Assembly: GCF_021513255.1 (NCBI RefSeq)
Contig: NZ_CP090977.1
Span: 1,116,001 to 1,180,000 of the forward strand
Direction: 5' to 3'
From: Planococcus sp. 107-1
GTDB lineage: Bacteria > Bacillota > Bacilli > Bacillales_A > Planococcaceae
DNA: 64,000 nucleotides
This document shows, in pieces, positions 55,053 through 64,000 of this stretch. Made by a program: the position numbers and the translations under genes. The notes beneath the pieces were generated by a model. It was not told the DNA's origin. It was given only the letters and a program-made list of their open reading frames with translations, and made no database searches. Within the stretch, counting starts at the first letter, position 1; every line of letters begins with the position of its first letter.

Positions 55053-56834
55053 ATGGCAGAGTCAAAAACCTTAATTAAAGGCGGCAGTTTTTTAATCGAA
55101 GATGCAGATTTATCACGGGTATTCACACCGGAAGATTTTACAGAAGAGCATAAAATGATCGCGAAAACGACTGAGGATTATGTGAACAACGAAGTCATGC
55201 CAGTGGTCGAAAAATTGGAAAACCACGAATTTGAGCATTCGGTGCGTTTATTGAAATCAGCAGGCGACCTTGGGTTGCTTGGAGCCGATGTTCCGGAACA
55301 ATACGGTGGACTGGGCCTCGATAAAATCGCATCTGCATTGATCGCAGAGAAAATGTCGAAAGCCGGCGGATTCTCGATCACTCACGGTGCCCACGTAGGG
55401 ATCGGCTCATTGCCGATCGTTCTTTTCGGCAACGAAGAACAAAAACAGAAATACTTGCCGCGCCTTGCGACGGGTGAAATGATCGCAGCTTATGCCTTGA
55501 CTGAGCCGAGCTCAGGATCCGACGCTTTAGGTGCAAAAACGGTAGCAAAACTTAACGAAGCAGGCACGCATTTCGTCTTGAACGGCGAGAAGCAATGGAT
55601 CACAAACGCAGGGTTTGCCGATGTATTCGTGGTTTATGCGAAAATTGACGGAGATAAATTCTCTGCATTCATCGTAGAGCGCGAATTCCCAGGCGTATCG
55701 GTTGGACCGGAAGAAAAGAAAATGGGGATTAAATCTTCTTCCACTCGTACATTGATCTTAGAAGACGCAGAAGTGCCGGTTGAAAACTTGCTGGGCGAGG
55801 CAGGCCGCGGACACATCATCGCTTTCAACATCTTGAACATCGGCCGCTACAAATTGGGAGTCGGCACGATCGGAGCTTCAAAACGTGCAATGGAATTAAC
55901 CATTCCTTATACAAACCAGCGCCAACAATTCAAAACGCCGATTTCTTCATTCAACTTAACGCGTGAAAAATTGGCAACAATGGCTTCTCATCTGTATGCG
56001 GTGGAAAGTTCCGTTTACCGCACAGTTGGATTGTTCGAAGACCGCATGAGCGGATTCACGGATGAAGAGCATGCGGACGGGAAATTGGTTGCAAATGCAA
56101 TTGCCGAATTTGCAGTAGAATGCTCAATGAATAAATTCTTCGGTACAGAGACATTGGATTACATCGTCGATGAAGGCGTGCAATTGCATGGCGGTTACGG
56201 CTTCATGCAGGAATACGAAATTGAGCGCATCTACCGCGATTCACGCATCAACCGTATTTTCGAAGGAACAAACGAAATCAACCGCTTGCTTGTACCGGGA
56301 ACATTGATCCGTAAAGCGGTCAAAGGCGAACTTCCATTGCTTCAGCATGCACAGCAATTACAGGAAGAACTATTGATGATGATGCCGGAAGAAATCGGCA
56401 CGGAAGCTTTGGCTCAAGAAAAATACTTGGTGAAAAATGCGAAGAAAATCGCTTTGCTTGCAGCAGGTCTTGCAGCACAGACTTACGGCACGAAACTTGA
56501 AAGCGAGCAGGAAGTGCTTGTCAATATCGCTGACATCGTGAGCAATGTCTTCGCGATGGAATCCGTAGTGCTTCGTACAGAAAAAGCGATTGCTGCTTCA
56601 GGCGAAGAAAAAGCCAAGCAAAAATTGCTTTACACACAAATCTATTGCCAAGAAGCATTTGATAAAATTGAAAAAGACGCAAAAGAAACATTATTGGCTG
56701 CGATTGACGGAGACAACCAGCGCATGATGCTGTCAGCGCTCCGCAAACTGACGCGTTCAACTCCTTACAATGTAATCGAGAAAAAACGCCAAGCAGCGGT
56801 TAAATTGATCGAAGTTGAAAAATACGTAGTGTGA
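55053..56834 (+). CDS. fadE: Acyl-CoA dehydrogenase (FadE)
   Basis: A 593-aa FAD-dependent acyl-CoA dehydrogenase catalysing the first beta-oxidation step. The usual N-terminal helical, middle beta (AYALTEPSSGSDALGAKT, about 148-165) and C-terminal domains are present, with signature QLHGGYGFMQEYEIERIYRD (about 378-397) and the RIFEGTNEINRL segment. A C-terminal extension of about 170 residues is typical of the FadE/YusJ branch. GGAGG precedes the ATG; it is the third gene of the operon and is followed by a terminator. Confidence 0.95.
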   Translation: MAESKTLIKGGSFLIEDADLSRVFTPEDFTEEHKMIAKTTEDYVNNEVMPVVEKLENHEFEHSVRLLKSAGDLGLLGADVPEQYGGLGLDKIASALIAEKMSKAGGFSITHGAHVGIGSLPIVLFGNEEQKQKYLPRLATGEMIAAYALTEPSSGSDALGAKTVAKLNEAGTHFVLNGEKQWITNAGFADVFVVYAKIDGDKFSAFIVEREFPGVSVGPEEKKMGIKSSSTRTLILEDAEVPVENLLGEAGRGHIIAFNILNIGRYKLGVGTIGASKRAMELTIPYTNQRQQFKTPISSFNLTREKLATMASHLYAVESSVYRTVGLFEDRMSGFTDEEHADGKLVANAIAEFAVECSMNKFFGTETLDYIVDEGVQLHGGYGFMQEYEIERIYRDSRINRIFEGTNEINRLLVPGTLIRKAVKGELPLLQHAQQLQEELLMMMPEEIGTEALAQEKYLVKNAKKIALLAAGLAAQTYGTKLESEQEVLVNIADIVSNVFAMESVVLRTEKAIAASGEEKAKQKLLYTQIYCQEAFDKIEKDAKETLLAAIDGDNQRMMLSALRKLTRSTPYNVIEKKRQAAVKLIEVEKYVV

Positions 56835-56840
56835 TTTTGA

Positions 56841-56870
56841 AAAGCGCGGCTTCCGAGCCGCGCTTTTTTT
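56841..56870 (+). terminator. Terminator of the fadNAE operon
   Basis: AAAGCGCGGC-TTCCGA-GCCGCGCTTTTTTT. Confidence 0.9.
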
Positions 56871-56923
56871 ACGTCGACCAGCAGCCTTTATTTTGGTAAG
56901 CTTGTGGAAAAGGAGGTTTCTGC

Positions 56924-57277
56924 ATGATTACTTATTACGCTTATCCGAAATGTACGACGTGCCGCAAAGCCAAGAAATGGCTGGACCAGAATGAAGTGGA
57001 ATTCAACGAAATTCACATCGCTGAACATCCGCCATCAAAAGAAGAACTAAGAAAAATTTATGAAAGCAGTGGCATGGAATTGAAGAAATTCTTTAATACA
57101 AGCGGCATGATTTACCGTTCGCTTGGATTGAAAGATAAGCTGTCTTCAATGTCCGAAGATGAACAGTTGGAACTGCTTGCATCTGACGGCATGTTGATCA
57201 AACGTCCGCTCGCTTTTGACGGGCAGAAAACAACGCTCGGATTCAAAGAAGCGGATTATCAAAATGCTTGGCTATAA
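56924..57277 (+). CDS. ArsC/Spx-family protein (YusI-like)
   Basis: A 117-aa thioredoxin-fold protein of the arsenate reductase/Spx family. CTTC (about residues 10-13, CxxC) and the IAEHPPSKEELRKIYESSG motif are typical, with the RPLAFDG strand (about 97) bearing the conserved Arg-Pro. Position after fadNAE and before gcvH matches B. subtilis yusI. Substrate unknown; it may be a redox regulator rather than an arsenate reductase. GGAGG precedes the ATG. Confidence 0.88.
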   Translation: MITYYAYPKCTTCRKAKKWLDQNEVEFNEIHIAEHPPSKEELRKIYESSGMELKKFFNTSGMIYRSLGLKDKLSSMSEDEQLELLASDGMLIKRPLAFDGQKTTLGFKEADYQNAWL

Positions 57278-57354
57278 AGCATTTGAAATCTTGTATTTCA
57301 ATGGGGTTTATGTCAAACTGAAATTGAGTTAATTACATATCTGGAGGGATTTCG

Positions 57355-57735
57355 ATGAGTACACCACAAGAACTTCGTTATTCAAAAGAACATGAATGGG
57401 TAAAAGTAGAAGGCGGCACTGCCCGCATTGGCATTACGCATTTTGCACAAGCTGAACTTGGCGATATCGTTTTTGTTGAGCTTCCGCAAGTCGGCGACGA
57501 AATTAAAAAAGACGAGCCATTTGGCAGCGTTGAATCAGTTAAGACGGTATCGGAGCTATATGCACCAATCAGCGGCCGTGTAATCGAAGTGAATGCTGAA
57601 CTCGAGGACAACCCTGAACATGTGAACGAGTCTCCATACGAACAAGCATGGATGGTGGTAATCGAATCCCCGAACGAAGCTGAAATTGGCGAATTGATGA
57701 CTGCAGACCAATACAAAGAAATGACAAACGAGTAA
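57355..57735 (+). CDS. gcvH: Glycine cleavage system H protein
   Basis: A 126-aa lipoyl carrier of the glycine cleavage system. The lipoylated Lys lies in [15 protein letters not shown] (about residue 63), and [20 protein letters not shown] opens the fold. In Gram-positives it also passes lipoyl groups to 2-oxoacid dehydrogenases. The ATG follows TGGAGGGATTTCG. Confidence 0.96.
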   Translation: MSTPQELRYSKEHEWVKVEGGTARIGITHFAQAELGDIVFVELPQVGDEIKKDEPFGSVESVKTVSELYAPISGRVIEVNAELEDNPEHVNESPYEQAWMVVIESPNEAEIGELMTADQYKEMTNE

Positions 57736-57740
57736 AATCA

Positions 57741-57764
57741 AAGCGCCTTTTTGGGCGCTTTTTT
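57741..57764 (+). terminator. Rho-independent terminator
   Basis: AAGCGCC-TTTTT-GGGCGCTTTTTT after gcvH. Confidence 0.85.
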
Positions 57765-57898
57765 CATCTCCAGATTTTCCGCTATAAGCAGGATTCTAGA
57801 ACAAATCGAGCAATCGTTTTATAATAAGAGTATTAACTCTTGCTTAAAAGGCTCTAACTAGTTGAGGCAGCTATCTATTTCCAGTGAGGTGTAGTCTT

Positions 57899-58237
57899 AT
57901 GGAAAAGGTGATTGTGGTAGAAGGGCGCAGTGATAAAACCAGAATTGCACCGCTCATTGCAGAACCCGTGACGATTCTTTGCACAAATGGTACAGTAAGT
58001 GCGTCAAGGCTTGAAGAGTTGCTGCTGCCTTATGAGGATCTGGATATCATCATTTTGGTGGATGCGGATAAATCCGGTGAGCAGCTGCGGAAATTGGTCA
58101 AAAGGGAATTCCCTGAAGCGCGGCATTTCTATATCAATCGAAGCTATAAGGAAGTGGCGGCGACGCCGATCCGGATTTTGCTTGATGTGCTGATCTCAGC
58201 GAATGTTCAAGTCAATAAGCTAGTAACTGAGGGATGA
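57899..58237 (+). CDS. Toprim-domain protein (YusF-like)
   Basis: A 112-aa protein consisting of one Toprim domain (VIVVEGRSDKTRI with the conserved Glu, then DIIILVDADKSGEQLRKLVKREF with DxD), a metal-binding fold found in primases and small nucleases (YusF of B. subtilis is in the same place). The ATG at 57899 follows GTGAGGTG. Its end overlaps the next gene's start by four bases. Confidence 0.82.
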   Translation: MEKVIVVEGRSDKTRIAPLIAEPVTILCTNGTVSASRLEELLLPYEDLDIIILVDADKSGEQLRKLVKREFPEARHFYINRSYKEVAATPIRILLDVLISANVQVNKLVTEG

Positions 58238-58554
58238 ACAAGATGAATGAATGGACACATAAAGAGTGGCTGAAAGAAAAAAATACGCATGAATCAGCCG
58301 CTTATTATTTATATACGCCCATGTGCGGCACCTGCCAGGTTGCTTCTAAGATGATGGATGTCGTCAAAGAACTGGTCCCGAGTGTCCGCTTGGGCAAAGC
58401 GAATTTAAATTATGTACAGGAAATTGCTTCTTTGTATCAAGTCGAAAGCGTGCCATGCCTGCTGATTACAGAGAACGGCCAGTTGAAAGAAAAGATCTAT
58501 GCTTTTCATTCAGTGCCTTTTTTGTATGAAAAGTTAAAAACTGTTGACGAATAA
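58234..58554 (+). CDS. Thioredoxin-like protein (YusE-like)
   Basis: A 106-aa thioredoxin-fold protein with active site TPMCGTCQVASK (CGTC, about 30-33) and cis-Pro in VESVPCLLI. Its start overlaps the toprim gene stop, so the two are translationally coupled, as in the yusF-yusE pair. The SAM riboswitch of the methionine transporter follows. Confidence 0.85.
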   Translation: MNKMNEWTHKEWLKEKNTHESAAYYLYTPMCGTCQVASKMMDVVKELVPSVRLGKANLNYVQEIASLYQVESVPCLLITENGQLKEKIYAFHSVPFLYEKLKTVDE

Positions 58555-58601
58555 ATCCCTGCATGGTAAATTGAATTTCTGAATACTAATTAAATATCGT
58601 A

Positions 58602-58768
58602 ACTCTTATTAAGAGTGGTGGAGGGAAGTGCCCTATGAAGCCCGGCAACCGTCATGAAAATGAAATGGTGCCAAATCACACAAAGTCTGACTTTGGAAGA
58701 TGAGAGAACGGTTATCGTGTCATTACACGTTCACCCTTCTGCTCAATTCTGCGCAGAAGGGTTTTTTA
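58602..58768 (+). promoter_or_regulatory. SAM-I (S-box) riboswitch with terminator
   Basis: Leader beginning ACTCTTATTAAGAGTGGTGG with the core AGGGA...TGCCCTATGAAGCCCGGCAACC, and ending in the terminator ACCCTTCTGC / GCAGAAGGGTTTTTT. When SAM is bound the terminator forms and metNPQ transcription stops. Confidence 0.96.
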
Positions 58769-58791
58769 TTTTGGGGTAGGAGTTGTAAATA

Positions 58792-59817
58792 ATGATTGAA
58801 TTGAAAAAATTATCGAAGGTCTTCGATACAGGAAAAGGTTCTCTTACCGCCGTTGATCATGTGGACTTGTCCATTGGAGCCGGTGAAATTTTCGGCATTA
58901 TCGGCTATAGCGGCGCCGGAAAAAGTACCTTGATCCGGTTATTGAACGGTTTGGAAAAACCGTCCGATGGATCGGTTGTCATCAATGGCCAAAACATTAC
59001 GGCAATAAAAGGCAATGATCTTCGCAAAGCACGGCAGAAAGTCAGTATGATTTTCCAGCATTTTAACTTGCTATGGTCGCGTACCGTCAAGGAGAATATC
59101 GAATTTCCGCTTGAAATTGCCGGTGTGCCTAAAAGCAAGCGAGATGCGCGCGTATTGGAACTGGTCGAATTGGTTGGCTTAAAAGGAAGAGAAAATGCAT
59201 ATCCTTCACAGCTATCAGGCGGCCAGAAACAGCGGGTTGGCATCGCACGGGCATTGGCAAACGAACCGGAAGTGCTGCTTTGCGATGAAGCGACATCGGC
59301 ACTTGATCCGCAGACGACAGACTCGATTCTTGAATTGCTGGTCGATATCAATAAACGGCTCGGGCTAACGATTGTGTTGATTACCCATGAGATGCACGTC
59401 ATCCGGAAAATCTGCCACCGGGTTGCCGTCATGGAAGGCGGACGCGTAGTAGAGCTTGGCGATGTGCTGAACGTCTTCCAATCTCCGAAAGAAGAAATCA
59501 CGAAGCGTTTTGTAGCTCAAGTAACCGACACGGAAGATTCCCAGGAAACGATCAAGAATTTGCGGAAGCTATATCCGACTGGGGAATTGGTGAAATTGGT
59601 CTTTGTAGGCGACCAAACCGAACAGCCGATTTTGACACAGCTGATCCGCAAGTATCCAGTGGATGTCAATATTGTGCAAGGGAATATCGCGCATACGCAA
59701 CGCGGAGCCTATGGAACCTTAATCTTACAGATGAAAGGTTCTGCCCAGGAAATCAGTGAGGCGCTCACTTATTTGAATGCAGAAAGCGTTCAAACGGAGG
59801 TGATGTCAAATGATTGA
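58792..59817 (+). CDS. metN: Methionine ABC transporter ATP-binding protein
   Basis: A 341-aa MetN ATPase. Walker [10 protein letters not shown] (about 38-46), signature LSGGQKQR (about 141-148), Walker B VLLCDEAT (about 162-169), and a C-terminal NIL/ACT-like regulatory domain (about 265-340) that senses methionine. It follows the SAM riboswitch, and metP overlaps its 3' end by 8 bp. Confidence 0.96.
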   Translation: MIELKKLSKVFDTGKGSLTAVDHVDLSIGAGEIFGIIGYSGAGKSTLIRLLNGLEKPSDGSVVINGQNITAIKGNDLRKARQKVSMIFQHFNLLWSRTVKENIEFPLEIAGVPKSKRDARVLELVELVGLKGRENAYPSQLSGGQKQRVGIARALANEPEVLLCDEATSALDPQTTDSILELLVDINKRLGLTIVLITHEMHVIRKICHRVAVMEGGRVVELGDVLNVFQSPKEEITKRFVAQVTDTEDSQETIKNLRKLYPTGELVKLVFVGDQTEQPILTQLIRKYPVDVNIVQGNIAHTQRGAYGTLILQMKGSAQEISEALTYLNAESVQTEVMSND

Positions 59818-60478
59818 GTCCTTATTCCCGAACGTTGATTGGGAGAACATGTGGGAAGCGACACTTGAAACGCTCTACATGACAGCGATGTCTACGTTTT
59901 TCACTTTTGTCATTGGGCTGGTTCTCGGAATTGTATTATTTTTGACAGCGCCTAAACAATTATGGGCAAATAGCATCGTCAATTGGTTGACTGGAGCTTT
60001 CGTCAATATTTTCCGCTCTATTCCTTTTATCATCTTAATCATCTTATTGATCCCGTTCACGAAATTCCTGATCGGTACAATCCGTGGGCCGAACGCAGCT
60101 CTGCCTGCCTTGATCATCGGGGCAGCGCCGTTTTATGCGCGGATGGTGTTGATCGCGTTAAAAGAAATTGATAAAGGCGTTATCGAAGCTGCACGTTCAA
60201 TGGGAGCGACCACTTGGACGATTATCCGCAAAGTGCTTTTGCCGGAGTCTAAGCCGGCGTTGCTATCAGGAATTACGGTAACAGCCATTGCCCTTGTCGG
60301 GTATACGGCAATGGCTGGAATTATTGGTGCAGGCGGACTGGGAACTTTGGCTTTTCTTGATGGATTCCAGCGAAGCCGCGAAGACGTCACGTTAATGGCG
60401 ACGATTTTAATATTGGTCATTGTATTTGCGATTCAATTTATCGGCGACTGGATGACCACTCGCTCAGATAAGCGTTAA
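59810..60478 (+). CDS. metP: Methionine ABC transporter permease
   Basis: A 222-aa inner-membrane permease of the MetI/MetP family with five to six segments. The EAA loop with conserved Gly reads [22 protein letters not shown] (about 123-144), the contact with MetN. AACGGAGGTGATGTC precedes the ATG inside metN, so the pair is coupled. Confidence 0.95.
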   Translation: MIESLFPNVDWENMWEATLETLYMTAMSTFFTFVIGLVLGIVLFLTAPKQLWANSIVNWLTGAFVNIFRSIPFIILIILLIPFTKFLIGTIRGPNAALPALIIGAAPFYARMVLIALKEIDKGVIEAARSMGATTWTIIRKVLLPESKPALLSGITVTAIALVGYTAMAGIIGAGGLGTLAFLDGFQRSREDVTLMATILILVIVFAIQFIGDWMTTRSDKR

Positions 60479-60514
60479 TAGAAAAACATTATAGAAAAAA
60501 GGGAGATCACACAC

Positions 60515-61333
60515 ATGAAGAAACTTGTAGCAGGAACATTATTATCCGTATTGGCACTGTCTGGGTGCGGGAGCGACAACGGCGGGTCAAGCGAAGAAGA
60601 GTCAAGCACATTAAAAGTCGGAGCGTCTAACGTGCCACACGCGGAGATTTTAGAAAAAGCCAAACCGCTTCTTGAAGAGCAAGGCATTGAATTGGAAATT
60701 GAAACTTATCAAGATTATATCTTGCCGAACCAGGATTTGGATTCAGAAGAAATCGATGCGAACTATTTCCAGCACATTCCGTACCTGGAATCTCAAATCG
60801 AAGAATTCGGTTATGATTTTGAAAATGCAGGCGGCATCCACATCGAACCGATCGGCGTTTATTCCCAAAAATATGCATCATTAGATGAATTGCCGGACGG
60901 CGCAACGATTTTAATGAGCAACTCGGTAGCCGACCACGGACGAATTCTTTCGCTTCTTGAAGCGGAAGGTTTAATCACTTTAGCGGAAGGCGTCGACAAG
61001 ACGGTTGCAGAAGTGAGCGACGTTGTGGAAAACCCGAAAAATCTTGAGTTTGATGCAAACTATGAAGCTGCTTTGATGGTTCAGCTATATGAATCAGGGG
61101 AAGGCGATGCTTTATTGATCAACTCGAACTATGCAATCGATGCAGGCTTGAATCCGTTAGAAGATTCAATTGCACTTGAAAGCTCTGAGTCGCCTTACGT
61201 AAACGTAATTGCCGTAAGAGCTGGCGATGAAGACAGTGAAAACGTCAAAGCGCTGGTTGAAGTATTGAAATCAGAAGAAATCCAAGATTTCATCCTTGAA
61301 GAGTGGGGCGGTTCAGTCGTACCGGTCGACTGA
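60515..61333 (+). CDS. metQ: Methionine-binding lipoprotein
   Basis: A 272-aa substrate-binding lipoprotein of the NlpA/MetQ family (LALSGC lipobox, Cys at about 20). The family core LKVGASNVPHAEILEKAKPLL, then YQDYILPNQDLDSEEIDANYFQHIPYL is clear. It delivers D/L-methionine to MetNP. GGGAG precedes the ATG; a terminator follows at 61346. Confidence 0.96.
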   Translation: MKKLVAGTLLSVLALSGCGSDNGGSSEEESSTLKVGASNVPHAEILEKAKPLLEEQGIELEIETYQDYILPNQDLDSEEIDANYFQHIPYLESQIEEFGYDFENAGGIHIEPIGVYSQKYASLDELPDGATILMSNSVADHGRILSLLEAEGLITLAEGVDKTVAEVSDVVENPKNLEFDANYEAALMVQLYESGEGDALLINSNYAIDAGLNPLEDSIALESSESPYVNVIAVRAGDEDSENVKALVEVLKSEEIQDFILEEWGGSVVPVD

Positions 61334-61345
61334 TAAATGACAAAG

Positions 61346-61380
61346 AGAAGGTCCAAGTAAAATTGGGCCTTCTTTTTTTA
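61346..61380 (+). terminator. Terminator of the metNPQ operon
   Basis: AGAAGGTCCAA-GTAAAA-TTGGGCCTTCTTTTTTT. Confidence 0.9.
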
Positions 61381-61531
61381 TTGCATAAAATTTAGATGTT
61401 AAATCAATTGAAACTTGTTTGTGGAATAATGAAAATATTACGAGAATACACTAATGGGTTACAATTATTTGCTTCCTGTGCTATTTTTAAATAATAAAAT
61501 ATACATTTGTTCATCTAGGGAGGACAATCGC

Positions 61532-62698
61532 ATGAAGTTCAAATTCGGCTTATTGCCCCGGATTATTCTGGCAATTGCATTAGGCGTTCTAATCGGCTCT
61601 TTTGCGCCTGAATGGATGGCGCGCATTTTTGCGACATTCACTACGGTGTTCGGAAATTTTCTTAACTTTGTCGTGCCGTTAATTATTCTTGGTTTTATCG
61701 CACCTGGAATTGCTAAGCTTGGGAAAGGATCTGGGAAACTGCTGGGCCTTGCGACGGGTTTTGCCTATGCTTCGACTATTGTGGCAGGAATTTTGGCCTT
61801 CTTTGCGGCAACTGCCATTTTGCCGAACTTTATGGATAAAGGTTCGATGAATGGCATTGACGATCCTGCAAAATCCTTGGCCACTTCTTTCATTGATATG
61901 CCAATGGAACCGGTATTCGGCGTCATGACTGCTTTGATTTTGGCATTCTTGCTTGGAATCGGAATGGCTTCGACGGGCAGCAAAACGATGCTTTCGTTTT
62001 TTGAAGAATTTCAATCGATTATTGAAAAAGTCATTTCTTATGTCATTATTCCATTGCTGCCATTCCACATCTTCGGCATCTTTGCGAATATGGCATACGG
62101 GGGAGCGGTAGCGAAGATTCTTTCGCTCTTTGCTGTCGTATTCGTTATGATTATCATTCTGCACTGGGTGATGCTGTCAGTTCAGTATTCAGCAGCTGGT
62201 GCATTAACTAAGAAAAACCCTTTGTTCCTATTGAAAACTATGCTTCCTGCCTATTTTACGGCACTTGGCACACAGTCTTCTGCAGCAACGATTCCGGTTA
62301 CAGTGAAGCAAGCACGAAAGACTGGTGCAAATGAACGGGTAGTTGATTTCGCTGTGCCCTTGTTTGCAACAATCCATTTGTCTGGGAGCACGATCACGCT
62401 TGTTTCTTGTGCAATCGGCGTTCTATTTATCACGGGGCAAGATCCCTCGTTCTCTGATTTCTTGCCATTCATCTTCATGCTTGGCGTTACCATGATTGCT
62501 GCTCCCGGCGTACCTGGGGGAGCTGTTATGGCCGCGCTCGGTTTGCTTGAAGTGATGCTTGGTTTCGATCCAACAATGATTGCATTGATGATTGCGCTGT
62601 ATATGGCGCAGGATAGTTTTGGAACTGCAACGAATGTGACGGGCGACGGCGCTTTAGCGATTATCGTAGACCGTTTTGCCAATGGCAAAAAAGTTTAG
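61532..62698 (+). CDS. Dicarboxylate/amino acid:cation symporter (DAACS family)
   Basis: A 388-aa membrane transporter of the glutamate/dicarboxylate symporter fold. FVVPLIILGFIAPGI near the N-terminus, TALGTQSSAATIPVT (the serine-rich re-entrant hairpin, about 242-256), PLFATIHLSGSTI and QDSFGTATNVTGDGA (the C-terminal NMDGT-like region) are seen. The ATG at 61532 follows TAGGGAGGA; the frame opens earlier at 61454 but lacks a site. Substrate (glutamate, aspartate or C4-dicarboxylate) is not certain. Confidence 0.92.
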   Translation: MKFKFGLLPRIILAIALGVLIGSFAPEWMARIFATFTTVFGNFLNFVVPLIILGFIAPGIAKLGKGSGKLLGLATGFAYASTIVAGILAFFAATAILPNFMDKGSMNGIDDPAKSLATSFIDMPMEPVFGVMTALILAFLLGIGMASTGSKTMLSFFEEFQSIIEKVISYVIIPLLPFHIFGIFANMAYGGAVAKILSLFAVVFVMIIILHWVMLSVQYSAAGALTKKNPLFLLKTMLPAYFTALGTQSSAATIPVTVKQARKTGANERVVDFAVPLFATIHLSGSTITLVSCAIGVLFITGQDPSFSDFLPFIFMLGVTMIAAPGVPGGAVMAALGLLEVMLGFDPTMIALMIALYMAQDSFGTATNVTGDGALAIIVDRFANGKKV

Positions 62699-62804
62699 AA
62701 TACATGCGTAATTCGATCTATTCCGGCTATTCCCCCAACTATATACTCCTTCATATCGCTTATGCTATTATATGGAAGGATTATTATACTAAGGGGGAAA
62801 CAAC

Positions 62805-63338
62805 ATGAAGAAATTACTTGCAATCGGATTCTCAGCTGCTTTATTTTTAGGGGCGTGCAGCGATGATACAGCATCAGATGAAAAAGCTTCAACTGATAAA
62901 GAAACAGAAGAAACAGCTCAACAAAATACAGATGTAAAACAAGATATGATGAAATTCTATCTTTCCATTTCAAAAACGATCAATGCTGTTGATGCGGACT
63001 TAAATGCTTACGAAACAGCTCAAGCGGAAGAAACACTTCCAGAAGGTGCAGATCTTCAAACAATGAAAGATGCAGCGAAAACTTCAGCAGAAGAAGCGGC
63101 GAAAGCTGTGGAAGGAATCGAAATTCCAGCTGAACTAGAAGAGCAGCAAGCAGACATTGAAACATCATTTGCATCAATTAAAGAAGCATATGATATGAAA
63201 GCGGAAGAATTGACAAAAGAAGCGCCTTCTTTTGAAGCGGCTAACGCAAAATTCATGGAAGCTGATGAAAAACTTAACGCTTTATTAGAAGAGCAAGGGC
63301 TAATTCCTTCAAGCCTTCTTAATGAAGTATCTCAATAA
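62805..63338 (+). CDS. Small lipoprotein, acidic helical
   Basis: A 177-aa secreted lipoprotein (FLGAC lipobox, Cys at about 18). The mature part is almost entirely charged helix, rich in Ala, Glu and Lys (EETAQQNTDVKQDMM, then DLQTMKDAAKTSAEEAAKAVEG), suggesting a coiled-coil or helical bundle. No family is recognised. GGGGGAAAC precedes the ATG, with its own terminator at 63348. Confidence 0.75.
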   Translation: MKKLLAIGFSAALFLGACSDDTASDEKASTDKETEETAQQNTDVKQDMMKFYLSISKTINAVDADLNAYETAQAEETLPEGADLQTMKDAAKTSAEEAAKAVEGIEIPAELEEQQADIETSFASIKEAYDMKAEELTKEAPSFEAANAKFMEADEKLNALLEEQGLIPSSLLNEVSQ

Positions 63339-63347
63339 TAACTTTGA

Positions 63348-63377
63348 AGACCCAGCTTTGGCTGGGTCTTTTGTTTT
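63348..63377 (+). terminator. Rho-independent terminator
   Basis: AGACCCAGC-TTTG-GCTGGGTCTTTTGTTTT. Confidence 0.85.
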
Positions 63378-63490
63378 ACGTATTTTTTATCCGACAATGG
63401 GGCTAATTTCAGGAAACTTCGTTTAAATGGGTTTTTACTGGAAAGCAATGGGTATAATAAGAGTGAAACAAAATCAGAGAGGAATGGTTC

Positions 63491-63682
63491 ATTATCGATT
63501 CACACGGAATTGAACATACCGAAAAGATGGAACAGGCGTTTAGAGATGTACACGGATTTGGTATCGACGAATATCAAAACGACACTGACAAGATTGTAAA
63601 AGTGGAACAACGGAGAGAACGAGATTATCAGCAAGGCCAGCAAGTGGCTGCTCGTTTAGAGCGTCTAGTACACCGTGACTAA
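63491..63682 (+). CDS. Small ORF with non-canonical ATT start
   Basis: 63 codons beginning ATT-ATC-GAT (IDSHGIEHTEKMEQAFRDV) and ending VAARLERLVHRD, a charged helical protein of unknown function. No ATG, GTG or TTG lies between the upstream in-frame TGA (63464) and this point, and AGAGAGGAA is eight bases before the ATT. The first in-frame ATG is at 63527, with no ribosome site before it. An ATG to ATT change or a missing base upstream is the alternative. A terminator follows at 63696. Confidence 0.55.
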   Translation: MIDSHGIEHTEKMEQAFRDVHGFGIDEYQNDTDKIVKVEQRRERDYQQGQQVAARLERLVHRD

Positions 63683-63695
63683 TAGAAAACCAGAG

Positions 63696-63722
63696 CCAGC
63701 GCGATTGAGCGCTGGTTTTTTT
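63696..63722 (+). terminator. Rho-independent terminator
   Basis: CCAGCGC-GATTGA-GCGCTGGTTTTTTT. Confidence 0.85.
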
Positions 63723-63948
63723 ATTGATATGTATTCTCATTTAGTTATGCGGTATTGAAAATAAAACCAATGGAGCTCGTACAGGAGTATTCGTTAAAAA
63801 CCTTTATAAAATCAGTGTTGTAAATTGTTTTTTATGCAATTTCGGTTTCGGTTTAAAGATTTGCTACTCAAGTGAATTTCGGTTAAGATTAGAATGATAC
63901 TAATTAAGAATGGTTTCCATTCAAAATTCACTTTATGGAGGTATTTAC

Positions 63949-64000
63949 ATGTCAACTTTGGTCATTACAGATTTACACGTTAAAATCGAAGACAAAGAGA
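63949..64000 (+). CDS. sufC: Fe-S cluster assembly ATPase SufC, 5' end only
   Basis: 17 codons before the window ends: MSTLVITDLHVKIEDKE, the typical opening of SufC, the ABC-type ATPase of the SUF iron-sulphur assembly complex. TATGGAGG precedes the ATG. In B. subtilis sufC also follows the metNPQ region, supporting the call. The rest of the gene lies outside. Confidence 0.85.
   Translation, partial: MSTLVITDLHVKIEDKE

Noticed and set aside
63896..63925. Fur/PerR-like box before sufC (TGATACTAATTAAGAATGG)
   Set aside because: Only partial symmetry to TGATAATNATTATCA; not enough to call an operator.

Overview
The window looks like a low-to-moderate GC Bacillota chromosome, most likely Planococcaceae (Planococcus or Sporosarcina-like). 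The order fadN-fadA-fadE, yusI-like, gcvH, yusF, yusE, SAM riboswitch, metNPQ and then sufC matches the Bacillus subtilis yus/met/suf region from memory. Shine-Dalgarno sequences are strong and ATG, GTG and TTG starts are all used. The genus is an inference; no rRNA or tRNA gene is present to confirm it.

Region 1 (1-28992) is a defence-rich genomic island. It begins with a frameshifted tyrosine integrase. It ends at 28963-28992 with a sequence matching the 3' end of tmRNA (ssrA), followed directly by a strong terminator, as expected if the island integrated into ssrA with the other attachment site just upstream of the window. Inside are a small XRE regulator with operators like those of restriction-modification controller proteins, a type I R-M locus (hsdM, hsdS, hsdR), an unknown gene paired with an XRE-ImmA metallopeptidase, and an operon of a GHKL (sacsin-like) ATPase and an AlbA_2/Schlafen-TIR protein. 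The ATPase-TIR operon is the best candidate for a little-described antiphage system.

Region 1b (6316-19096) is a 12,781-bp composite transposon inserted in hsdS. Two 1401-bp IS4-family copies in inverted orientation bound it, with a 9-bp target duplication, ATTTTTGAT, at its outer ends. The cargo is a resistance and accessory bundle: AadK-like adenylyltransferase, CatA with a leader-peptide attenuator, an APH-fold kinase, a GNAT acetyltransferase, a second nucleotidyltransferase, a DUF2000/LysE/AraC module, an RHH protein, a membrane protein and an Mph-type macrolide phosphotransferase. A noncoding repeat of about 170 bp punctuates the cargo.

Region 2 (29-51 kb) is chromosomal: pepF, regulators, an SLH-metallo-beta-lactamase surface protein, an aldo/keto reductase, a MurE paralogue, metallopeptidases, a run of small housekeeping and nucleotide-hydrolase genes, an ECF sigma/anti-sigma pair, a BCCT transporter, a 5'-3' exonuclease, a STAS protein and a thioredoxin. 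Many of these genes carry single-base frameshifts or internal stops.

Region 3 (51-64 kb) is core metabolism: fatty-acid beta-oxidation behind a perfect FadR-type palindrome, glycine cleavage H, the SAM-riboswitch-controlled methionine ABC transporter, a dicarboxylate symporter, a small lipoprotein and the start of sufC.

There are thirteen or fourteen single-base gene breaks in all, including in core genes such as fadA. This raises the possibility of sequencing or assembly indels, so every broken gene should be read with that in mind.
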